Positions 7,527 through 12,542 of a DNA stretch of 35,327 bases are shown here, one piece after another; positions within the stretch are counted from its first letter, which is position 1, and the number at the start of each line of letters is the position of its first letter. This DNA is from an uncultured Porphyromonadaceae bacterium (GTDB lineage Bacteria > Bacteroidota > Bacteroidia > Bacteroidales > Muribaculaceae). The stretch is from positions 1 to 35,327 of the forward strand of contig CABUIO010000024.1 of NCBI GenBank assembly GCA_902491625.1, read 5' to 3'. A model generated the notes under the pieces. The model saw only the letters and a program-made list of their open reading frames with translations, ran no database searches and was not told the origin of the DNA. Both the position numbers and the translations under genes were made by a program.

Positions 7527-7860
7527 CGTAGGGCTGCACCACGGTGCAGCCGCCACACCGCAATAATCTTATTGGCAAGGGGATACAGACGATATAAGGC
7601 CTGTAAGGCCGAAACAATAATAGCCCGGCAGCGTAAGCTCCGGGATGGAGGACATGGCGATGAAAATGAGGTCTGTAAGACCGACCCGAAGGCTACGTTT
7701 GGTCGCTCCTACAGAGCTTTATATTTCTCTTGTAACGATTCCCGGAGCTTACGCTCCGGGCTACTGTCGCATCGGCCTTACAGGCCTTAAACATCGTATA
7801 ACACAAATCCTTGCGTAACAGCGGCTAATCCATGGATCATCCCTACGTTCGGGTGCAGCC
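7527..7860. repeat. Nested-palindrome element, copy 2 (left junction of the central segment)
   Basis: It has the same hairpin order as copy 1. Hairpin GGTC-TGTAA-GACC is at 7670-7682 and GCTC-CTACA-GAGC at 7705-7717; the centre of the palindrome is therefore at about 7694. The perfect identity with the right arm ends exactly there (7694/7695). Beyond it the homology to the right flank continues at lower identity to about 7791, then is lost. This is thus the place where the repeated arm meets unique sequence. Confidence 0.85.
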
Positions 7861-7900
7861 ATTTTCTTGTGTTACTTTTTTCTATGTTATTGTGGAGTAA

Positions 7901-7944
7901 GGATTATTCAATATTCACTAAGGGTCGTGAATATCGAATAATCC
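7901..7944 (-). terminator. Hairpin downstream of the ftsE-like gene
   Basis: GGATTATTCAATATTCAC (7901-7918) pairs with GTGAATATCGAATAATCC (7927-7944). The single non-Watson-Crick position is a G-U pair when read in the ftsE transcript (minus) but an A-C mismatch on the plus strand, which suggests it acts in that RNA. A nearly identical hairpin follows the P-type ATPase gene at 27443-27486, again oriented downstream of the gene. Confidence 0.55.
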
Positions 7945-7976
7945 TCAATGTCGTGGGTGGTCAGTGTCGTGGGTAG

Positions 7977-8645
7977 TCAGGATTCGAGACGAAGCTGTTT
8001 GTCGGCACATCGCATAACGGGTGCGGGGAAGTCTTCGACGAGCTGTAGGTTGTGGGTTGCCATCACAACGGTGTGTCCCTCCTCCGCAAGGCGGTGGAGG
8101 AGTTTTACGATATGGTAGCCTGTCTGCGGGTCGAGGTTTCCGGTGGGCTCGTCGGCGAGGATGAGGTCGGGGTTGTTGAGTAGCGCACGAGCTATGACGA
8201 TGCGCTGCTGTTCGCCTCCGCTGAGTTCGTGAGGCATCTTATAGCCTTTGTTCTCCATCCCGACCTCCTTGAGCACTGCTTCGATGCGGTCGGCTATCTC
8301 CTCCTTGCCACGCACGCCCGTGGCCTTGAGCACGAAGGCGAGGTTGGCAACGGCGGAGCGGTCCTGAAGGAGCTGGAAATCCTGAAAGACTATGCCTATC
8401 CTGCGGCGCAGATAGGGAATCTGCTTCTTGCGGATGTCGCGGATATTGTAGCCGAGCACTTCAGCTTCCCCCGACATCACCGGGACGTCGGCATACATTG
8501 ATTTCATCAGCGAGCTTTTGCCGCTGCCGACTTTCCCGACGAGGTAGCGGAACTCGCCGCTGCCGAGGGTGAAGGAGACATCCTTGAGCACGATCTTGTC
8601 GGCGCGCTCGATGTCGACGTTTTTGTATTCAGCTATCAGAGGCAT
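7977..8645 (-). CDS. ftsE: FtsE-like ABC transporter ATP-binding protein
   Basis: This 222-aa single ABC ATPase has Walker A GKVGSGKSS (about residues 37-45), Q-loop VFQDFQLL, signature LSGGEQQR, Walker B LILADEPTGNLD and the switch His in MATHN. Length and the PTGNLDP sequence fit FtsE, which with the membrane protein FtsX controls peptidoglycan hydrolases at the division site; LolD-type lipoprotein exporters are similar and cannot be fully excluded. No ftsX lies next to it, which is usual when the partner is encoded elsewhere, although a LolC/E-type permease occurs at 15257. A TACCTTTG box lies 32 nt upstream, and a hairpin follows the stop. Confidence 0.88.
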   Translation of the reverse strand: MPLIAEYKNVDIERADKIVLKDVSFTLGSGEFRYLVGKVGSGKSSLMKSMYADVPVMSGEAEVLGYNIRDIRKKQIPYLRRRIGIVFQDFQLLQDRSAVANLAFVLKATGVRGKEEIADRIEAVLKEVGMENKGYKMPHELSGGEQQRIVIARALLNNPDLILADEPTGNLDPQTGYHIVKLLHRLAEEGHTVVMATHNLQLVEDFPAPVMRCADKQLRLES

Positions 8646-8676
8646 AGATTACAGAATTGTTTGCGTATCTTTCCGA

Positions 8677-8684
8677 CAAAGGTA
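8677..8684 (-). promoter_or_regulatory. Promoter -7 box for the ftsE-like gene
   Basis: CAAAGGTA on the plus strand reads TACCTTTG on the minus strand, a perfect TAnnTTTG. It is 31 nt before the ATG at 8645. No clear TTG stands 20 nt further upstream. Confidence 0.45.
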
Positions 8685-8705
8685 CAAAAAAATCCGTTAC
8701 GCCGC

Positions 8706-8741
8706 TCAGAAATCGAATCTTTCGAGCGTCATGGTCGAAAG
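8706..8741. repeat. 36-bp direct repeat, copy 1 (duplicated 3' end of the monooxygenase gene)
   Basis: The 36 bases from TCAGAAATCG to GGTCGAAAG are identical to 9184-9219, where they encode the last residues (LSTMTLERFDF) and stop codon of the monooxygenase-like gene. The flanking bases on both sides differ. Between the copies lies only the toxin-antitoxin remnant, so the repeat marks the ends of an insertion or of a deletion. Confidence 0.9.
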
Positions 8742-8878
8742 TTCACATTGTCGGGATTGATGTATTCAGAATCCTCAAGCCACTCATGATGCAGAATCTT
8801 GGAGGTGACAGAAGTCTTGCCCGACCCATTGGGTCCGGCAATCACAATAAGAACCGGCTTGTGTTCACTTGTCGCCAT
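8729..8878 (-). pseudogene. Truncated zeta-toxin-like kinase (49 codons left)
   Basis: The ATG at 8878 opens MATSEHKPVLIVIAGPNGSGKT, a Walker A of the zeta-toxin/COG4185 kinase type (IAGPNGSGKTS), followed by a helix and SEYINPDNV, which matches the early INPD motif of that family. Zeta-type kinases phosphorylate UDP-N-acetyl sugars and are about 190-270 aa long. Here the frame then runs straight into the 36-bp sequence copied from the neighbouring monooxygenase gene and stops. The catalytic remainder is gone, so this cannot be active. Its start overlaps the upstream antitoxin-like gene by 14 nt. Confidence 0.82.
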
Positions 8879-9080
8879 TGCGAAGCCTGTTTAAGGTTTC
8901 TTCAACTCTTGCGCGAGCCTCGTGCGAGGCAGCCTCAATTCCGGCGGCCACACGTTCCGCCGCCCGGCGCGTGCTTTCGCGTGCATCCTCGGCGACCTCG
9001 CGCATGATCTGTGCCATCCGCTCGTCGCCCGGCTCCTCCATCGACGTAAGCCGATAACTGTTCATCTCTGCCTCGGACAT
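8865..9080 (-). CDS. Small antitoxin-like protein of a zeta-toxin pair (71 aa)
   Basis: A 71-aa, mostly helical, strongly charged protein. The opening (MNSYRLTSMEEPGDERMAQIM) resembles small proteins that I recall sitting directly upstream of zeta-type kinases in Bacteroidales, and the 14-nt overlap with the toxin remnant supports a two-gene module. Residues 30-68 form an Arg/Glu/Ala-rich helix. It appears intact although its toxin is truncated, so it may now be a free-standing antitoxin remnant. A perfect TAACTTTG box lies 26 nt upstream. The antitoxin assignment is an inference from arrangement, not from a known domain. Confidence 0.7.
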   Translation of the reverse strand: MSEAEMNSYRLTSMEEPGDERMAQIMREVAEDARESTRRAAERVAAGIEAASHEARARVEETLNRLRNGDK

Positions 9081-9105
9081 GGTATAATCTTTTCTTATCC
9101 GGCAC

Positions 9106-9113
9106 CAAAGTTA
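9106..9113 (-). promoter_or_regulatory. Promoter -7 box for the antitoxin-like gene
   Basis: CAAAGTTA on the plus strand reads TAACTTTG on the minus strand, a perfect TAnnTTTG, 25 nt before the ATG at 9080. The TTG box is not obvious at the standard distance. Confidence 0.45.
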
Positions 9114-9183
9114 CAAAAAAAGTCTGACTGAAGCCGCATTTATTGCCATTCGGCAATTTTGGAACACCGTCAAGACTCCATCG

Positions 9184-9219
9184 TCAGAAATCGAATCTTT
9201 CGAGCGTCATGGTCGAAAG
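9184..9219. repeat. 36-bp direct repeat, copy 2 (native 3' end of the monooxygenase gene)
   Basis: Identical to 8706-8741. This copy is in frame as the C-terminus and stop of the monooxygenase-like gene and is therefore the original. Confidence 0.9.
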
Positions 9220-9462
9220 GTCGTGCAGACGCGGCGAGAGACGCTTGAAATGCTCGGAGTTCTGATGTGCCACAAGAGCTTCGGGGGACTCCCATGTCTC
9301 GACGATCATGAAATGGTTGTCGACGGTGAGGGATCCGAGAATGTCGTAGGAGATGCATCCCTTGTCGTGGAGGGAGAGTTCCACGAGTTCGGTGGCGGTT
9401 TCGATGAGAGGCTTGCGCAGGCTCTCGTCTTCAATAAGGAGTGTGACGTTCAATCGTACCAT
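9184..9462 (-). CDS. Antibiotic biosynthesis monooxygenase (ABM) domain protein
   Basis: This 92-aa protein has the single-domain ferredoxin-like fold pattern of the ABM/YgiN family: an N-terminal strand MVRLNVTLLI, a helix around residues 12-30, the strand GCISYDIL, then NHFMIVETWESPEALVAHQNSEHFKRL, where WESPEAL and the following His residues are typical. Family members act as small cofactor-free oxygenases on quinols or as stress-related proteins; no substrate can be assigned here. Length is normal. The last 12 codons were duplicated downstream at 8706-8741, but this gene is intact. Its upstream region is repeat DNA. Confidence 0.88.
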   Translation of the reverse strand: MVRLNVTLLIEDESLRKPLIETATELVELSLHDKGCISYDILGSLTVDNHFMIVETWESPEALVAHQNSEHFKRLSPRLHDLSTMTLERFDF

Positions 9463-9486
9463 AATATTAATGTGTGTTTTAGGTGG

Positions 9487-9615
9487 TTGTTTAGAGGCTG
9501 TTTAAAAATAAAAGTTAATTTGGGGTCGTTCATGTCGAGTGGATTTTGTCTTGCAGGTGAAGGAGCATAGCGGGCTATGTGACTGAACCAAAAGGCAAAA
9601 TACGCCGACAGGAAC
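9487..9615 (+). repeat. Dispersed hairpin repeat, diverged copy 2
   Basis: It begins TAGAGGCTGTTTAAAAAT, like the ends of the other copies, and keeps the central core around CATAGCGGGCTATG (9566-9579). The outer stem differs from copy 1 but still pairs: ATTTTGTCTT (9543-9552) with AAAGGCAAAAT (9591-9601). Conservation of core and pairing with divergent sequence suggests that the structure matters. Confidence 0.7.
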
Positions 9616-9679
9616 GAGTCCTCTGATATTTTTGATGTTACTCTGTCTGTTAATTTTTTTGAAGTTATTGAGAGGTTGA

Positions 9680-9826
9680 AGTAAATGTTAGCCTTGCCTC
9701 GTCTGCTTTTTGCCAAAAACCTTTCGCGTCTTAGTCACATAGCCCGCTATGCTCCTGCGACTTAAAAGGTTTTTGCCTAAAAATCAGACGCCCCAAATTT
9801 AACGTTTATTTTGAAACAACCACTTA
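9680..9826 (-). repeat. Dispersed hairpin repeat, copy 3
   Basis: From AAATGTTAGCCTTGCC to ATTTAACGTT this copy is almost identical to copy 1 (54-172), with the core CATAGCCCGCTATG at 9738-9751. Its outer edge reads TTGAAACAACCACTTAA where copy 1 has TTTAAACAACCTCTTAG, so only the boundaries have drifted. Confidence 0.85.
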
Positions 9827-9833
9827 AAATAGT

Positions 9834-9869
9834 GAAGGTGCGCATGCGAGACTTCACACACGCACCTTC
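9834..9869 (-). terminator. Candidate dnaK terminator
   Basis: GAAGGTGCG (9834-9842) pairs with CGCACCTTC (9861-9869) with an 18-nt loop, starting 19 nt beyond the dnaK stop. In the dnaK transcript the stem is followed by ACTATTTTAAG, a weak U-rich stretch. Confidence 0.6.
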
Positions 9870-9888
9870 CGGTGTTGGTTTATAATGG

Positions 9889-11796
9889 TTATTTCACTTC
9901 CTCAAAGTCTACGTCCTGGACATGGTCGCCGTCGTTGCCTGTGTTGGCTGTGCCGGGCTGCTGAGCACCGGGAGCGGCGCCTGCGGCACCTGCGGCGTTC
10001 TGTGCGTTGTAGATGTCCTGAGCTGCGGTCTGGAAAGCGTCGTTGAGCTCCTTCTCGGCAGCGTCGATAGCTTCAATGTTCTGGTCCTTGTGGGCAGCGC
10101 GGAGCTTTTCGAGCGCGGCCTCTACGGGAGCCTTCTTGTCGGCGGGAATCTTGTCACCGAGTTCCTTGAGCTGCTTCTCGGTCTGGAAGATGAGGGCGTC
10201 GGCATGATTGAGCTTGTCGGCTTTCTCCTTGAACTTGCGGTCAGCCTCCTCATTCTCCTTGGCCTCGTTGCGCATACGCTCAATCTCGGCGTCTGTCAGA
10301 CCGCTGGAAGCCTCGATGCGGATGCTCTGCTCCTTGCCTGTGGCCTTGTCCTTGGCGGAAACATTGAGGATACCGTTGGCGTCGACCTCGAATGTAACCT
10401 CGATCTGAGGCACACCGCGGGGTGCGGGAGCAATGCCTGTGAGGTTGAACTCACCGAGGAGCTTGTCGTCGGAAGCCTTGGCACGCTCGCCCTGAAGAAC
10501 ACGTACCGTTACCTCAGGCTGATTGTCGACAGCCGTGGAGAATGTCTCGCTCTTGCGTGTCGGGATGGTGGTGTTGGCCTCGATCATCTTTGTCATTACG
10601 CCGCCGAGGGTCTCTACACCGATCGACAGAGGCACTACGTCGAGAAGAAGCATGTCCTTGACATCGCCTGCGAGCACACCGCCCTGAATGGCTGCGCCGA
10701 TGGCGACTACCTCGTCGGGGTTGACGCTCTTGTTGGGTTCCTTGCCGAAGATCTCCTTGACCTTGGCCTGGATAGCGGGAATACGTGTGGAACCGCCCAC
10801 GAGGATGACCTCGTCGATGTCCTTGGCAGTCTTGCCGGCATCCTCAAGAGCCTTCATGCAGGGCTTTGCCACAGCGTCGATAAGGCGCTCGGAAAGCTGC
10901 TCGAATTTGGCGCGCGTGAGGGTCTTCACAAGGTGCTTGGGACCGGAAGCGGTAGCCGTGATGTAAGGAAGGTTGATCTCTGTCGATGTGGAGCTTGACA
11001 GCTCGATCTTGGCTTTCTCGGCAGCCTCTTTGAGACGCTGCATCGCCATGGGGTCGTTGCGGAGGTCAACGCCTTCGTCTTTCTTGAATTCGTCGGCAAG
11101 CCACTCGATGATGACGTGGTCGAAGTCGTCGCCACCGAGGTGAGTGTCGCCGTTGGTAGACTTCACCTCGAAGACGCCGTCGCCGAGCTCAAGGATAGAG
11201 ATATCGAATGTACCGCCGCCGAGGTCGAACACGGCGATGGTCTGCTCCTTGTCGCTCTTCTCCAGACCGTAGGCAAGGGCTGCGGCTGTAGGCTCGTTGA
11301 TGATTCGCTGCACCTTCAGGCCTGCGATCTCGCCGGCTTCCTTGGTGGCCTTGCGCTGCGAATCGTCGAAGTAGGCGGGCACGGTGATGATGGCCTCGGT
11401 CACTGTTGTGCCGAGATAGTCTTCGGCGGTCTTCTTCATTTTCTGAAGGATCATGGCCGAGATCTCCTGCGGTGTGTAGTCGCGGCCGTCGATGTCGACC
11501 TTGGGCATGTTGTTCTGGCATACGACCTTGTAGGGCATACGCTTGATTTCGTCCTCCACCTGCGAGCAGGTCTCGCCCATGAAGCGTTTGATGGAGTATA
11601 TCGTACGGGTCGGATTCGTGATTGCCTGACGCTTGGCGGGATCGCCCACCTTGCGCTCGCCGCCGTCGACGAAAGCGACAACCGACGGAGTTGTGTTCTT
11701 ACCCTCGTTGTTGGGGATCACGACGGCATTCTTGCCCTCCATGACTGCCACGCAACTATTTGTGGTACCTAAGTCAATTCCAATGATTTTAGCCAT
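9889..11796 (-). CDS. dnaK: Chaperone protein DnaK (Hsp70)
   Basis: DnaK is the ATP-dependent Hsp70 chaperone that binds exposed hydrophobic peptides together with DnaJ and GrpE. The 635-aa sequence is full length: phosphate-1 loop GIDLGTTNSCVAV at the N-terminus, phosphate-2 loop VFDLGGGTFDISIL near residue 195, adenosine motif ILVGGSTRIPAIQ near 335, then the substrate-binding domain and a helical lid. The tail is Ala/Gly/Gln-rich and ends in VQDVDFEEVK, the usual acidic C-terminus. dnaJ and grpE are not adjacent, which is common in Bacteroidales. I found neither a CIRCE operator nor a perfect TAnnTTTG box in the 278 nt upstream, so heat regulation is not visible here. Confidence 0.98.
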   Translation of the reverse strand: MAKIIGIDLGTTNSCVAVMEGKNAVVIPNNEGKNTTPSVVAFVDGGERKVGDPAKRQAITNPTRTIYSIKRFMGETCSQVEDEIKRMPYKVVCQNNMPKVDIDGRDYTPQEISAMILQKMKKTAEDYLGTTVTEAIITVPAYFDDSQRKATKEAGEIAGLKVQRIINEPTAAALAYGLEKSDKEQTIAVFDLGGGTFDISILELGDGVFEVKSTNGDTHLGGDDFDHVIIEWLADEFKKDEGVDLRNDPMAMQRLKEAAEKAKIELSSSTSTEINLPYITATASGPKHLVKTLTRAKFEQLSERLIDAVAKPCMKALEDAGKTAKDIDEVILVGGSTRIPAIQAKVKEIFGKEPNKSVNPDEVVAIGAAIQGGVLAGDVKDMLLLDVVPLSIGVETLGGVMTKMIEANTTIPTRKSETFSTAVDNQPEVTVRVLQGERAKASDDKLLGEFNLTGIAPAPRGVPQIEVTFEVDANGILNVSAKDKATGKEQSIRIEASSGLTDAEIERMRNEAKENEEADRKFKEKADKLNHADALIFQTEKQLKELGDKIPADKKAPVEAALEKLRAAHKDQNIEAIDAAEKELNDAFQTAAQDIYNAQNAAGAAGAAPGAQQPGTANTGNDGDHVQDVDFEEVK

Positions 11797-12021
11797 AGTA
11801 TAATATGATTTATAGTTTTTAATATTCCGTTGTCAACCGAGCCGGAGGAAAGATCAGGGAGAATGTTGAACACACTCTGTGACAGTCTCTTCATCCGTCT
11901 CGCTACTGTATAAACAAATAGCGTGCTAAAAGTTTTAATAGTCGATATAAAATTTAGGTTATATTTTTATAAAATGCTCTAAATCAGGCCTGACAATCAC
12001 TGTCAGGGACATGACAGACTG

Positions 12022-12042
12022 TGCCGCGTCTGCGACGCGGCA
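12022..12042 (-). terminator. GC-rich hairpin after the DUF486 gene
   Basis: TGCCGCGTC (12022-12030) pairs perfectly with GACGCGGCA (12034-12042) around a 3-nt loop, 32 nt past the stop. A second stem, CCTGACA/TGTCAGG (11989-12007), lies further on. There is no T-run, so termination strength is uncertain. Confidence 0.5.
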
Positions 12043-12074
12043 TACTGACAGACATCTGCCAAAAGGCCGTCAGA

Positions 12075-12455
12075 TCATTTCTGCGGCAGGAACATGAGAT
12101 AGACTGCCCCGACAAGCATGAGGAATGCGGCGACGTGGTTCCAGCGCAGATGCTGGCCTCCGAAGATGAACATGGTCACGACCGTGAAGACCACGAGGGT
12201 GATGGCCTCCTGAAGCACTTTGAGCTGCATGAGGGAATATGGGCCGCCGTTTCCCTCGAATCCGATGCGGTTGGCTGGAATCATGAACATGTATTCGAAC
12301 AGGGCGATTCCCCATGAGAGAAGTATGACACCGATCAGCGGCCATGAACTCGTGACGCCCGACTGCTGAAGCCGCAGGTGGCCGTACCAGGCGAGGGTCA
12401 TGAAGATATTGGATATGATAAGGAGGAGGATGGTCGTGATCTTGGGTGACAGCAT
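12075..12455 (-). CDS. DMT family (DUF486) membrane protein
   Basis: This 126-aa protein consists of four hydrophobic spans (about residues 6-23, 38-58, 82-101 and 105-123) and carries the conserved DUF486 segment EYMFMIPANRIGF plus YSLMQLKVLQE. The family belongs to the drug/metabolite transporter clan and has no well-established substrate. Length matches the family. It has its own TAACTTTG box 24 nt upstream and is followed by a GC-rich hairpin, so it is probably monocistronic. Confidence 0.9.
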   Translation of the reverse strand: MLSPKITTILLLIISNIFMTLAWYGHLRLQQSGVTSSWPLIGVILLSWGIALFEYMFMIPANRIGFEGNGGPYSLMQLKVLQEAITLVVFTVVTMFIFGGQHLRWNHVAAFLMLVGAVYLMFLPQK

Positions 12456-12478
12456 GGTTCTATGAATTTAATCGGCGG

Positions 12479-12486
12479 CAAAGTTA
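12479..12486 (-). promoter_or_regulatory. Promoter -7 box for the DUF486 gene
   Basis: CAAAGTTA reads TAACTTTG on the minus strand, a perfect match to TAnnTTTG, 23 nt before the ATG at 12455. No TTG is seen at the standard distance. Confidence 0.5.
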
Positions 12487-12542
12487 GCAATAAATTCCGT
12501 AAGGCGGATAAGCCGGCGGGGAACGCCGGGGTCGGTTCTCTC

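Larger units (their letters stand above)
1..7694. repeat. Left arm of a 7,694-bp perfect inverted repeat
   Basis: Every base here is matched by the complement at 35328 minus its position, so the right end of the window (27634-35327) is the exact reverse complement of this arm. I checked the correspondence through the gene coordinates, which are all mirror images, and through direct reading of the inner part. The first mismatch is at 7695 (A) against 27633 (C on the plus strand, so G in the arm orientation). The arm contains eight genes including uvrA. Since uvrA is single copy in the genomes I know, one arm may be an assembly product rather than a second physical copy. Confidence 0.97.
6679..7976. 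other. 1.3-kb non-coding region packed with palindromes
   Basis: No convincing gene lies here. It contains, in order: a 14-bp-arm hairpin at 6775-6820; nested-palindrome element copy 1 at 6847-7183; short palindromes GGTGAATTATTCACC (7220-7234) and CCCTGA/TCAGGG (7251-7276); a perfect Bacteroidota promoter at 7347-7377 followed by an AT-rich stretch (7410-7434); nested-palindrome element copy 2 at 7527-7860; an 18-bp-arm hairpin at 7901-7944; and two tandem 16-bp units at 7949-7980. The motif GTGAATA(A/T)T or its complement recurs throughout. Short open frames inside the repeats have no coding character. Confidence 0.85.
9463..9888. other. Gene-free stretch with two opposed hairpin repeats
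   Basis: The 426 bp between the monooxygenase gene and dnaK hold two copies of the CATAGCGGGCTATG hairpin family in opposite orientation (about 9487-9615 and 9680-9826), then a dnaK terminator candidate. A short frame on the minus strand (9450-9716) consists only of repeat sequence. I see no gene. Confidence 0.8.

Noticed and set aside
7435..7566. 43-codon frame below the orphan promoter
   Set aside because: Runs into the repeat and has no recognisable features; kept only as part of the promoter finding.
7572..7790. 72-aa frame in nested-palindrome copy 2 and 64-aa frame at 27489-27683
   Set aside because: Same repeat-derived peptide (LLSHRPYRP) on either strand; no coding signal.
6847..7860. 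CRISPR array
   Set aside because: The repeated units are hairpins of different stems, not identical direct repeats with uniform unique spacers, and no cas genes are present.
9450..9716. 88-aa minus-strand frame between the ABM gene and dnaK
   Set aside because: Made of the two opposed hairpin repeats and their spacer; no domain and no upstream signal.
11797..12000. CIRCE operator upstream of dnaK
   Set aside because: I looked for TTAGCACTC-N9-GAGTGCTAA; only a partial TTAGCACGC is present without its partner.
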